Program-made: the position numbers and the translations under genes
The notes under the pieces: model-generated
What the model was told of the DNA's origin: nothing
The model's database searches: none
Seen by the model: only the letters and a program-made list of their open reading frames with translations
Part shown: positions 25,075 through 33,711 of the stretch, in pieces
Numbering within the stretch: the first letter of the stretch is position 1
Layout of the letters: each line of letters opens with the position of its first letter
NCBI GenBank assembly: GCA_034680345.1
Contig: JAXISZ010000004.1
Span: 1-64,000, forward strand
Origin: SXZD01 sp034680345
GTDB taxonomy: Bacteria > Pseudomonadota > Gammaproteobacteria > Burkholderiales > Burkholderiaceae_B
Direction: 5' to 3'
Length of the DNA: 64,000 bases

Positions 25075-26718
25075 ATGATTGGTTCCTTTTTGGGGTGTGT
25101 GTTGCGAAGTATTCATTTTTTTCAGCGGTTTTGGTTTGGGTTGCTAGGACTAGCCCTTGTTTTTCCGCTATTCAGTTTAGTGGGCATGGCTGCGCATATT
25201 CAGTTGGGGCCAGAAGGGACCTTGCAGCATCTTTTGCAAACTTTGATTCCTGATGTGGCCAGGCAAACTTTTGTTTTATGTTTAGGTGTGGTTATTTTAA
25301 CCAGCACCATGGGTGTATTGTCTGCTTGGTGGGTTAGCAGCAGCGATTTTTTCGGAAGGTCTTGGGTTGATGCTATTTTGCTATTGCCTATGGCTATGCC
25401 CTCTTATGTGGTGGCTTATGCCTATACAGACGCTTTACAGTTTTCTGGTCCTATTCAGTCTGCGCTACGAGAAATAATAGGGCAGTCGTTTCGTTTGCCT
25501 GAAATCCGTTCTTTGCCTGGTGCCATTTTTATTTTAAGTGTAGTTTTGTATCCTTATGTTTATTTATTGGCTCGCACAGCTTTTACAGAACGTAGTGCCA
25601 ATATATTAGACGCTGCACGCAGTTTGGGTTGTGGTTCAGTCGCTACGTTTTTTTATGTGGCTTTGCCCATGGCTCGGCCAGCTGTGGTTGCTGGTTTGTC
25701 TTTGGTTTTAATGGAAACCCTGGCTGAGTATGGCGCTTTGAGTTATTTTGGGGTGCAAACATTCACCACAGCTATTTTTCGCTCTTGGCTTAATTTTGGT
25801 GATCGAGGCGGTGCTGCTTTTATCGCGGTATTGCTATTGGGTTTAATGTTGATATTGATATTGGCGGAATTTAAAGCGCGAGGGCAAGCCCGTTTTTACA
25901 CTCAAACCGGACGCACTCACCGGTCTCGTCGTCGTGTGTTGTCTTTTTGGAGGGGTGCTCTGGTATTTACGCTTTGTTTACTGCCTGGTGTGCTGGGGTT
26001 TTTCTTGCCGTTGGGTTTTTTGCTTCATTTGGTTTGGCAAAGCAGTAGCCAAATGGACATATCGCGTTTTTTTGTGTGGGCGCAACATTCTTTGTTTTTG
26101 GCAGCTTTGGCTGCATTTGTGGCTACGTTTTTGTCTATGGGTTTGGCTTATGCTCGGCGCAATTTGTCTTGTTGGTTGGTAACTGTTGTGCACCGTGCCG
26201 TTTCCTTGGGCTATGGCATCCCAGGGGCAATTATTGCAATTGCCATTTTAATTCCTATTGCAGGCTTAGATCGTTGGATTGTTCAAATGTTAGGGCAAGG
26301 TGTATTCCCTATTTTAACTGGTTCTATTACGGTTTTAATTTATGCATATTGCGTGCGTTTTACGTCTGCAGCTTTGCAGTCAATTGACAGTGGTTTGCAA
26401 AGAATTACACCGCATATGGACGATTCTGCGCGAGTGTTGGGTTGTAGCGCATTTCAAGTGTGGCGGCGTGTGCATGTTCCAATGTTGCGTGGTTCCATGT
26501 TAACTGGGTTTTTATTGGTATTTGTTGATGTGATGAAAGAATTGCCTGCCACCTTAGTTCTTCGTCCGTTTGACTTTGACACCTTGGCTGTTTTAACTTA
26601 CCAATTGGCGGCTGACGAACGTTTGGCTGAGGCTGCATTGCCTGCTTTGTCAATTGTGTTGGTGTCGTTACTGCCTATGGTTTTGTTGATTCGTCAAACT
26701 GTTGGTAAGCAGCAATAG
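25075..26718 (+). CDS. fbpB: Iron(III)-type ABC transporter, fused permease
   Basis: A 547-residue inner-membrane protein with about 12 hydrophobic segments made of two homologous permease halves. Each half has an EAA-type loop that contacts the ATPase: DAARSLGCGSVATFFYVALP (about 181-200) and DSARVLGCSAFQVWRRVHVP (about 452-471). EYGALSYFGVQTFTTAIFR in the first half is typical of FbpB/AfuB ferric-iron permeases. The ATPase lies divergently at 23980. No gene for the periplasmic iron-binding protein is next to either, which is unusual; it may be encoded elsewhere. Confidence 0.87.
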   Translation: MIGSFLGCVLRSIHFFQRFWFGLLGLALVFPLFSLVGMAAHIQLGPEGTLQHLLQTLIPDVARQTFVLCLGVVILTSTMGVLSAWWVSSSDFFGRSWVDAILLLPMAMPSYVVAYAYTDALQFSGPIQSALREIIGQSFRLPEIRSLPGAIFILSVVLYPYVYLLARTAFTERSANILDAARSLGCGSVATFFYVALPMARPAVVAGLSLVLMETLAEYGALSYFGVQTFTTAIFRSWLNFGDRGGAAFIAVLLLGLMLILILAEFKARGQARFYTQTGRTHRSRRRVLSFWRGALVFTLCLLPGVLGFFLPLGFLLHLVWQSSSQMDISRFFVWAQHSLFLAALAAFVATFLSMGLAYARRNLSCWLVTVVHRAVSLGYGIPGAIIAIAILIPIAGLDRWIVQMLGQGVFPILTGSITVLIYAYCVRFTSAALQSIDSGLQRITPHMDDSARVLGCSAFQVWRRVHVPMLRGSMLTGFLLVFVDVMKELPATLVLRPFDFDTLAVLTYQLAADERLAEAALPALSIVLVSLLPMVLLIRQTVGKQQ

Positions 26719-26770
26719 GTAAATAGTGATATGTAAGCGGTGGCCGGTTTGGCCACAGTATTGCTCAGAA

Positions 26771-28003
26771 TTAATGTAGATGGGTTTGCGGTACTTCGGT
26801 GTCTTCCGGTAGTTCAGCGTGCATTAATTCGCCTTCTGGATTTGGGTAAAGCGGTGTGCCACAGTCTTCGCAGTATTCCAACGGAAAGCGTTCTTCCAGC
26901 ATATGCACATGCTCAATACCAACTTCGTTCAGCAGTGCTTTGATACGGTTGCGAACAATAGGGTTTTCCGGTTCGTTGGCCTCGTCTTGTTCAAACCGTG
27001 GGTCTGGTTCGTTGCCAAATTCTTCGCCAAGTAAGGTCCACACCACGCCGTGCACCACTTTTTCAGAGCTGCCAACGCTAATGCCTATGCGGTATTCTTC
27101 AATTTCTCCATGGTCAATAAATGCGCCAACACTGGCGTGTAAATCTGAGGGCTTAGCATCGATAGCGGTTTTTAAGAATGATACTGAAGCCCGAAGCGCA
27201 TAAGCTCGAGCCTCTCGTTCGGCGTTGCGGCAGGCCGAATATAGCCCATTGGGCAGCACGGTTTCAATATTACAGCCAGGCAATAAACGCTGTAATAAAG
27301 GTGTGGCGTGTAATTTCCAGTTGGCCAGTACATCTTCACGGGTAATTAATTGGCCGTTATGATCTTCTTGCCAGCGAAACACAGGTTGTTTACTGGGGGT
27401 GGCAATACATCCAATCAAGTAGCGTACATCAGATAAAAAATGTTGTGTAACTGGCAAACTGTTGTGGTCAACCGTGATACGCAACTGTTCAACAGCGGCT
27501 TGGCCCAGTTGTTTTGCCAGTTCTGAGGCGGCATTGTAATTGGGGGGTAATTGGTCGGGGCTAAATAGTAAATCGGTCAGCACCAAATCTAGGTTACTGG
27601 CCAGTAGGTGTTTTTTAAATAGGGTATACAGGTCCTCCATCAGGTTTGGGTCGATACGACCTGAAGGAATATTGTAGGTTGACCAAGTTAAAATGGGACT
27701 GGCAAATAGCAGAACATCTTTTTCTGGGTGCAAAACAGGCGATTCAACTGAACTTTCTAAAACAATCGCCATTTCGTCGTATGCTTGAAGATGGGTTTCA
27801 TACAAATAATCTAAGGTTTGATTCAAAGTGGTTTCGCTGCTGCCAGCCAAATGCGGCATGATGGCGTTTGCAAGTTTTGATTTCCAGTAGCGGCGTTCCA
27901 TGCGGCTGCCTGCCTGCGCAAGTAAAATAGCCAGTTGGGCCAGCGGTTTGGCGTATTTAGAAAGTTTAGAACGAGCGGCAGTGTTGAGTGGTTTGCGGCG
28001 CAT
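26771..28003 (-). CDS. DUF2863 family protein
   Basis: The 410-residue protein matches the Burkholderiales-restricted DUF2863 family as I recall it, with start MRRKPLNTAARSKLSKYAKP and core GSRMERRYWKSKL. No catalytic motif is recognisable. The C-terminus has a CEDCGTPLYPNPEGE element, a possible zinc-ribbon-like CxxC pair. No signal peptide or membrane helix is seen, so it is probably cytoplasmic. It is transcribed leftward, divergent from acnB. Function unknown. Confidence 0.75.
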   Translation of the reverse strand: MRRKPLNTAARSKLSKYAKPLAQLAILLAQAGSRMERRYWKSKLANAIMPHLAGSSETTLNQTLDYLYETHLQAYDEMAIVLESSVESPVLHPEKDVLLFASPILTWSTYNIPSGRIDPNLMEDLYTLFKKHLLASNLDLVLTDLLFSPDQLPPNYNAASELAKQLGQAAVEQLRITVDHNSLPVTQHFLSDVRYLIGCIATPSKQPVFRWQEDHNGQLITREDVLANWKLHATPLLQRLLPGCNIETVLPNGLYSACRNAEREARAYALRASVSFLKTAIDAKPSDLHASVGAFIDHGEIEEYRIGISVGSSEKVVHGVVWTLLGEEFGNEPDPRFEQDEANEPENPIVRNRIKALLNEVGIEHVHMLEERFPLEYCEDCGTPLYPNPEGELMHAELPEDTEVPQTHLH

Positions 28004-28211
28004 ATTAATAATAATTGATTTAATAACACCATTATTCTAGCTTGTTCACTATCAAAATATTTTCACTAAAAAGTATTTATATTGTTTTGATCTGGTTTCG
28101 AAGATTGGCAAACTTCTATATCATTTGTGTGATTAATCCGACTTAAAATTGAAAAAATCAATTAAAACTCATTCACATTAAAAATTTTCATTTTTGCATA
28201 GGGAGCACAAT

Positions 28212-30794
28212 ATGCTAGAAGCCTATCGCCAACACGTTGCTGAACGCGCAGCCCTTGGTATTCCACCGTTGCCTTTAACTGCTCAACAAACAGTTGAGTT
28301 GGTAGAGTTGCTGAAAAACCCACCAGCCGGTGAAGAAGCGTTTTTATTAGCGCTTTTAACGCATCGCGTGCCAGCTGGGGTTGATAACGCAGCGAAAGTC
28401 AAGGCCGCTTTTTTGGCTGCTGTGGCCAAAGGCACAGATTCTTGTATATTGCTTACTCGTCAAAAAGCCACTGAGTTATTGGGTACTATGTTGGGTGGAT
28501 TTAATATTCGTCCATTAATTGATTTGTTAGTTGATTCTGAGGTGGGTTCTATTGCAGCGGCAGCGCTTTCAACAACACTTTTAATGTTCGATTATTTTCA
28601 TGACGTTAAAGAATTGGCTGATCAAGGCAATAACAACGCTAAGCGGGTCATGCAAAATTGGGCGCAAGCACAGTGGTTTATCAGTCGCCCTGAGGTGCCA
28701 CAGTCCATTAAGTTAACTGTTTTCAAAGTTTCAGGCGAAACCAACACTGATGATTTATCACCAGCACCAGACGCATGGAGCCGACCAGACATTCCTTTGC
28801 ACGCTTTGGCTATGTTAAAAAATCCGCGTCAGGGCATTGATCCTGATCAACCAGGGCAGGTGGGGCCAATCAAACAGTTACAAACTTTAATGGCCAAGGG
28901 CAATCAGGTGGCCTATGTGGGCGACGTGGTGGGCACGGGTTCTTCACGCAAGTCTGCCACCAATTCGGTGTTGTGGTTTACGGGGCAAGACATTCCGCAT
29001 ATTCCAAACAAGCGGTTTGGCGGTTATTGCCTAGGTAGCAAAATTGCGCCTATTTTCTTTAATACCATGGAAGACGCTGGCGCTTTGCCTATTGAGGTGG
29101 ATGTTTCTCAAATGGAAATGGGTGACGAAATTGAACTGCGTCCTTACGAGGGCATTGTGTTAAAAAATGGCCTTAAAATTGCTCAGTTTGCCGTTAAAAC
29201 CGATGTGCTATTTGATGAGGTGCGCGCTGGTGGCCGTATTCCTCTTATTATTGGTCGTGGTTTAACTGACCGTGCACGGGCGGCTTTGGGTATGGATCCC
29301 TCTCCAGTATTTCGCCGTCCTGGCGCTGAAGCATCTTCCAGTAAAGGTTTTTCTTTAGCGCAAAAAATGGTGGGTAAAGCCTGTGGCGTTGCAGGTGTTC
29401 GCCCTGGTACATATTGTGAGCCTAAAATGACCACTGTGGGCTCACAGGACACCACTGGCCCAATGACCCGTGATGAACTGAAAGACTTGGCATGTTTGGG
29501 TTTCTCGGCAGACTTGGTGATGCAGTCGTTTTGCCATACTGCAGCTTACCCCAAACCCATTGATGTTAAAATGCACCATGAATTACCCGAATTTATTGCC
29601 AATCGCGGCGGTGTAGCCCTGCGTCCAGGAGACGGCGTAATTCATTCATGGTTAAACCGTTTATTATTGCCAGATACTGTGGGAACTGGTGGTGATTCGC
29701 ACACGCGGTTTCCTATTGGTATTTCATTCCCTGCTGGTTCTGGTTTGGTGGCTTTTGCAGCTGCCACTGGAGTAATGCCTTTAGACATGCCTGAATCAGT
29801 TTTAGTTCGTTTTAAAGGCAGTATGCAGCCAGGTGTGACCTTGCGCGACTTGGTCAATGCCATTCCATTGTACGCAATTAAAGGTGGGTTGCTCACCGTT
29901 GAGAAACAGGGCAAGAAAAATGTTTTCTCGGGCCGTATTTTAGAAATTGAGGGGTTGCCCAACCTCAAAGTTGAACAGGCCTTTGAGTTGTCTGATGCTT
30001 CAGCTGAGCGTTCTGCTGCTGCGTGTACGGTGTTTTTAGATAAAGCGCCGATCATTGAATACATGCGTTCAAACATTACGTTAATGAAATGGATGATTGC
30101 TAATGAATACGCTGATGCACGCACGCTCAGTCGTCGTATTCAAGGGATGGAAGCGTGGATTGCAGCCCCGCAATTGCTACAAGCTGACGCTGATGCTCAA
30201 TACGCTGCCGTCATTGAAATTGATCTGAACGAAATCAAGGAACCGATTGTTGCCTGTCCTAACGACCCCGATGATGTGAAATTTTTATCAGAAGTGGCTG
30301 GTGATAAAATCGATGAAGTGTTCATTGGTTCGTGCATGACCAATATTGGTCATTTCCGCGCTGCAGGCAAAATTTTAGATGGCCACAAAGACATTCCAAC
30401 GCGTTTGTGGATAGCACCACCCACCAAAATGGATCAATATATACTGACGCAAGAGGGCTACTACGGTATTTTGGGTAGAACGGGTGCGCGCATGGAAATG
30501 CCCGGTTGTTCTTTGTGTATGGGCAATCAAGCACAGATTCGTACAGGTTCAACGGCAATATCTACATCAACGCGTAACTTCCCTAATCGTTTAGGTATTA
30601 ATACACGGGTGTATTTGGGTTCGGCTGAATTGGCAGCGGTGTGTGCTTTGTTGGGTAAAATACCAACGTTGGCAGAATACTTAGAGCAAGTCAATGTGGT
30701 GAATCAAAAAGCTGATGACATTTATCGGTATATGAATTTTGATCAAATTAAAGAGTTTGTAGACGTTGCTAATCGAGCAAAACTAGTGGCGTAA
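28212..30794 (+). CDS. acnB: Bifunctional aconitate hydratase 2 / 2-methylisocitrate dehydratase
   Basis: AcnB interconverts citrate and isocitrate through a 4Fe-4S cluster and can act in the 2-methylcitrate cycle. The ATG at 28212, six nt after a GGGAG, gives 860 residues. The N-terminal HEAT-like domain (about 1-150) is typical of AcnB. GDVVGTGSSRKSATNS and GTGGDSHTRFP are present, and cluster cysteines occur in GSCMTNIGHFR and PGCSLCMGN. With sucCD this is a second TCA-cycle step in the window. Confidence 0.97.
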   Translation: MLEAYRQHVAERAALGIPPLPLTAQQTVELVELLKNPPAGEEAFLLALLTHRVPAGVDNAAKVKAAFLAAVAKGTDSCILLTRQKATELLGTMLGGFNIRPLIDLLVDSEVGSIAAAALSTTLLMFDYFHDVKELADQGNNNAKRVMQNWAQAQWFISRPEVPQSIKLTVFKVSGETNTDDLSPAPDAWSRPDIPLHALAMLKNPRQGIDPDQPGQVGPIKQLQTLMAKGNQVAYVGDVVGTGSSRKSATNSVLWFTGQDIPHIPNKRFGGYCLGSKIAPIFFNTMEDAGALPIEVDVSQMEMGDEIELRPYEGIVLKNGLKIAQFAVKTDVLFDEVRAGGRIPLIIGRGLTDRARAALGMDPSPVFRRPGAEASSSKGFSLAQKMVGKACGVAGVRPGTYCEPKMTTVGSQDTTGPMTRDELKDLACLGFSADLVMQSFCHTAAYPKPIDVKMHHELPEFIANRGGVALRPGDGVIHSWLNRLLLPDTVGTGGDSHTRFPIGISFPAGSGLVAFAAATGVMPLDMPESVLVRFKGSMQPGVTLRDLVNAIPLYAIKGGLLTVEKQGKKNVFSGRILEIEGLPNLKVEQAFELSDASAERSAAACTVFLDKAPIIEYMRSNITLMKWMIANEYADARTLSRRIQGMEAWIAAPQLLQADADAQYAAVIEIDLNEIKEPIVACPNDPDDVKFLSEVAGDKIDEVFIGSCMTNIGHFRAAGKILDGHKDIPTRLWIAPPTKMDQYILTQEGYYGILGRTGARMEMPGCSLCMGNQAQIRTGSTAISTSTRNFPNRLGINTRVYLGSAELAAVCALLGKIPTLAEYLEQVNVVNQKADDIYRYMNFDQIKEFVDVANRAKLVA

Positions 30795-30800
30795 CTTTTT

Positions 30801-30826
30801 AAATCTCCCTCCTGTGAGGGGGATTT
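30801..30826 (+). terminator. Hairpin after acnB
   Basis: AAATCTCCCTC and GAGGGGGATTT form an 11-bp stem with one G-U pair and a 4-nt loop, 7 bp after the acnB stop. Only three U residues follow, so termination efficiency is uncertain. Confidence 0.6.
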
Positions 30827-30992
30827 AACCAATTAGATTAAGTTCCAGCGTTTCATATTACACAGTCTTGAAATTGCCTTAAGTGTGTTTGCTCCTGTCC
30901 AATGTTAGCATTCATAGTGTGTCTTTGGTATTAATTCACGCGCCTTTATAGCTTCTTGTGTGTCAATCAGGCGTTGCGTTAATTTAATACTT

Positions 30993-31562
30993 ATGATCGA
31001 AAAAAAACCAACAATCTATATCAATGTGTTCAAGGTCTCAAGTTCTTTTGTTGGTAATTTTAAGATTGGTGACAACATTAAGTACAACCTTAATGTGTTG
31101 AAGGTCTTTTATATTTCGAGGGAGGGTCTACCAGTTCACCAAAAAAATTTCTTGAAAAGCCGATAACGGTAATCCTTGTTTCTATTTGTGAAGCCATAAT
31201 TTATGATTTTATTGTGGTAGATCAAAATTTTTTACCTGAGAGGGTATTAATGCGCTATCAAGCGAGGATTTAGAGAGTTTGAGGAATAGAAAGTCCTACC
31301 ATATGGATAAAAAGATTAAGTTAATCGCGGAACTTAATCTCTTACAAACAAGCGACCCCAATGTTTACCAGTATCTTTGAAAGTTGGTGATTCTTTGAAA
31401 TCGTATTCATATACAAAACGAAAATCAGAATCTTGAGATAGATGAGATGGACGCTTTTACGAAACCGAGAAGAGTGAAGGCTGAAAAATGCTTGAATTAC
31501 TTATGAATAGGCTCGTAACCCTTTATCCACGACCCCCACGTGTTGTTTTGTCTCATTTTTAG
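30993..31562 (+). pseudogene. Frame-broken remnant of a ~190-residue protein, HEPN-like C-terminal motif
   Basis: Reading across frames gives a continuous protein. It starts at ATG 30993 (IEKKPTIYINVFKVSSSFVG), shifts near 31105 to a frame reading SSPKKFLEKPITVILVSIC and AIIYDFIVVDQNFLPERV, then shifts near 31245 to INALSSEDLESLRNRK and LIAELNLLQTSDPNVYQYL, ending in a TGA at 31378. The next frame continues NRIHIQNENQNLEIDEMDAF and KPRRVKAEKCLNYL, and a last frame reads MNRLVTLYPRPPRVVLSHF to a stop at 31560. At least four frame breaks make it non-functional. The L-R-N-R-I-H-I-Q element resembles HEPN-type proteins common near mobile and defence genes; this family call is weak. Confidence 0.6.
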
Positions 31563-31680
31563 CTACCGTGAAAAGCTTATTTTTAGCTTATAACCTTATG
31601 AACACTGGGTTGGATGTTCTTGGATGTTCAAAAAAAGCATCAATTTTTTAACTTTAGTGCTTTTCAGGCCTTTAAAAACA

Positions 31681-31707
31681 AAAAAACCCTTTATTTTAAG
31701 GGTTTTT
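31681..31707 (-). terminator. Terminator-like hairpin beside the tRNA fragment
   Basis: AAAAACCCTT (31682-31691) and AAGGGTTTTT (31698-31707) pair perfectly over 10 bp. On the bottom strand it follows directly after the CCA end of the tRNA-fMet fragment and continues into U residues, so it looks like the original terminator of the tRNA gene before the islet was inserted. Confidence 0.6.
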
Positions 31708-31751
31708 GGTTGCGGGGGCAGGGTTTGAACCTACGACCTTCGGGTTATGAG
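31707..31751 (-). repeat. 45-bp duplicate of the tRNA-fMet 3' part (candidate attachment site)
   Basis: These 45 bp match positions 32874-32918, the 3' part of the tRNA-fMet gene including the encoded CCA, with one mismatch, in the same orientation. The fragment stops in the anticodon region and cannot form a tRNA. A full tRNA at one end and a copy of its 3' part at the other, with foreign-looking DNA between, is the footprint of tRNA-targeted integration. No integrase gene remains. Decay of a tandem tRNA gene is the alternative. Confidence 0.75.
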
Positions 31752-31822
31752 AGCCGAATTCCCGAAGGAATTGGGTTTGTGGAATTAAAAGCTATAAGTT
31801 TTTAACAAGATTTACTCGTGCT

Positions 31823-32749
31823 CTAAAAGCCAAATTTATTTCTATGATGCTGTAAGAAAAATATTTGCTCTGGTTTAAATTTCCCAACATTTACCTCCTC
31901 TTTGATGCCCCAGGCTATTAGAATTTTCCTATCAAGAGTTTTCGAAATAAGCAGGTCACCAGAATCAGAAAAGCTAATTAGACCTCTATCAAATAGATGG
32001 TCTATATGTGGAGCGAGTAGTAAACCATTACAGCCATTTAATTTTTCCTCGTCATTGCTTTCGCTCCAAGGCTTAATATGGCTGGCTATCAAGTGTTTTG
32101 GGTCGCTTATCCCAGTAATGCGACAAGTTTGTTCATTTAGACGAACATTAGTTTTAAAAATTCCTTGCCCACGACGAGATTTAACAAGTTGTGATTTGGT
32201 TGTTGGACCAATATCAGTTCTTCCAGCCAGCGCTTCCTCAACGAATTCATTTTCTAATTCTGTTACATCAATTTCGTTTATAAGAATTTCCACCTTTGGA
32301 TGAAATTCTGCGCCAATAAGGTCTATAAGGGCTTTGGCAAAATTTTCAGGGATGCTAGTTAAGTAAAACTCTTTTCCATCTCCACTCTCCTTTAAAGGAG
32401 CATGCTTTTCAGGCATCAGTGATAGTAGGATTTCTTTATGATCTTTAGGGCTTATTGGATTTTCAAGTCGCGTAAATTCCACCTTAACTAGCCATCCTTC
32501 GGATGACCACTTATCCCCAACTTTTCCAAAGTCTGGCTTTGGCGAAGTTTCTACTTTTGCGGTAGCGATACCTATGGCACCGATTTGTTTCTTAAAGTAA
32601 GAAAAAACTATGTCTCCAGGTTCTACCTCTTTCATATAGTCATAAAAAGGGTTCTTGCCACCAGTAATTTTTACCTTAGGAGACCATAGAAATCCGCCAG
32701 ATATTTCGTCTTTATGTGTTTTGTTCTGATTTACCCACCAATAGCGCAT
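31823..32749 (-). CDS. EVE-HNH protein, probable modification-dependent restriction endonuclease
   Basis: The 308 residues have two parts. Residues 1 to about 145 look like an EVE (PUA-like) domain: MRYWWVNQNKTHKDEISGGF, then FLWSPK and a PGDIVFSYF strand; such domains flip out modified bases. The C-terminal part is an HNH nuclease: CRITGISDPKHLIASHIKPW, then NGLLLAPHIDHLFDRGLISF, with the His-Asn-His residues present. EVE/PUA-HNH proteins described in other bacteria cut DNA carrying methyl- or hydroxymethylcytosine. An AGGT lies before the ATG. It is the only intact gene between tRNA-fMet and the duplicated tRNA fragment, with no methylase partner. Substrate is inferred. Confidence 0.82.
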   Translation of the reverse strand: MRYWWVNQNKTHKDEISGGFLWSPKVKITGGKNPFYDYMKEVEPGDIVFSYFKKQIGAIGIATAKVETSPKPDFGKVGDKWSSEGWLVKVEFTRLENPISPKDHKEILLSLMPEKHAPLKESGDGKEFYLTSIPENFAKALIDLIGAEFHPKVEILINEIDVTELENEFVEEALAGRTDIGPTTKSQLVKSRRGQGIFKTNVRLNEQTCRITGISDPKHLIASHIKPWSESNDEEKLNGCNGLLLAPHIDHLFDRGLISFSDSGDLLISKTLDRKILIAWGIKEEVNVGKFKPEQIFFLQHHRNKFGF

Positions 32750-32776
32750 ATCAACCTAGATCTTTGTAATGAGTTT

Positions 32777-32809
32777 CAAGGGTATCAAACTAATCACTTT
32801 GATACCTTG
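32777..32809. promoter_or_regulatory. Dyad upstream of the EVE-HNH gene, possible operator
   Basis: GTATCAAA and TTTGATAC form an inverted repeat around an 8-nt centre and extend outward (CAAGG and CTTG) with one bulged G, about 28-60 bp before the start codon. It could be an operator or a 5'-UTR hairpin. A TTGATA in the near arm could serve as a -35 box for the leftward gene. Confidence 0.4.
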
Positions 32810-32835
32810 GGCCTTTTTGGGGACCGTAGATAAAC

Positions 32836-32860
32836 AAAAACCCCTTATAAAATAAGGGGT
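32836..32860 (-). terminator. Terminator of tRNA-fMet
   Basis: ACCCCTTAT and ATAAGGGGT form a 9-bp stem with a 3-nt loop; on the bottom strand five U residues follow. It begins 14 bp past the tRNA 3' end. Confidence 0.8.
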
Positions 32861-32873
32861 CTAAGTCTATAAC

Positions 32874-32950
<77 letters not shown>

Positions 32951-32963
32951 ACTGAAGAATTGA

Positions 32964-32992
32964 ATTATACCTATTATTTCCGATCGTTGCAA
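32964..32992 (-). promoter_or_regulatory. Promoter of tRNA-fMet
   Basis: Leftward -35 TTGCAA (32987-32992) and perfect -10 TATAAT (32964-32969) are spaced by 17 bp, with the -10 ending 13 bp before the mature tRNA 5' end. Confidence 0.85.
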
Positions 32993-33711
32993 ACGCGAGT
33001 GCTTTTTTTTCAAGGGCACACTAAATAATTGTCTTGGTTATTGAGTATTAATTTAAAAAAATACTTATTATTCTGCGCAATGCTCAATCTTTGGGCAAGC
33101 TAATTTTAGATTAATTTAATCATTTAGTTGCCAATCTTATCCACTTTTTGACGCGAGGTTTTCCCCGAAACTTGTGGAAAAGATTTTAAGTTGTTTTTGT
33201 TAAAAAAAAAATGACTCTTTTGGGGAGGGTGAAAAAAATAATTCAAACCGCGATAGCATTGGGTTGCTTCTAATTGGTTTAGACGGGTATTTTAATTTGA
33301 TTTGATGAATTGTTATTTTTTAAGCGAAGCATTTTTTTATTATTAAAAACAATTATTTGAATATTTTATCCACATTAAACTCACAGCTTTATCCAAGAAT
33401 TTTGTGGGAAACTTTAGCGGAGGTTTTTTCTTTGCGGTGGTTTTTTTTAAGGCTTCACAAAATTTTGGTCTGCTGATAAACTAATAGAAATTTGCTTTTT
33501 TTAGAAAAGCACTTAAATACTTAAATTCTGCTCAAGTAATAAAGCAAGTAACCAAGTGGACAATTAAATATCCGTTTAAATAGGCAGTTTAGGCGCACGT
33601 CCCGTTTCAAATCGAGTGGCTTCGAATTCAGTGCTTTGGGGTTGTTTTCAGTGTTCGCCTTAACAAGGTGTGGGCTGTTTGGTGTAAAAACAAAAAGATA
33701 GGAATCCTTGG
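32993..33711. other. A+T-rich non-coding region with DnaA-box-like sites
   Basis: About 720 bp without a credible gene. DnaA-box-like sites: TTATCCACA, a perfect consensus, at 33366-33374; TTATCCACT at 33137-33145; TTTTCCACA on the bottom strand at 33173-33181; and weaker ones at 33389-33397 and near 33403. The stretch between the groups is extremely A+T rich. This could be an origin-like or DnaA-titrating site, but dnaA, dnaN and rpmH are not nearby. It also contains the scpB promoter, which is not resolved. Confidence 0.45.

Noticed and set aside
31707..31751. Second tRNA-Met gene
   Set aside because: Only the 3' part is present; the D-arm and 5' acceptor strand are missing, so it cannot fold as a tRNA.
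31614..31805. 63-codon rightward open frame
   Set aside because: It reads through the terminator hairpin and the antisense of the tRNA fragment; composition is not protein-like.
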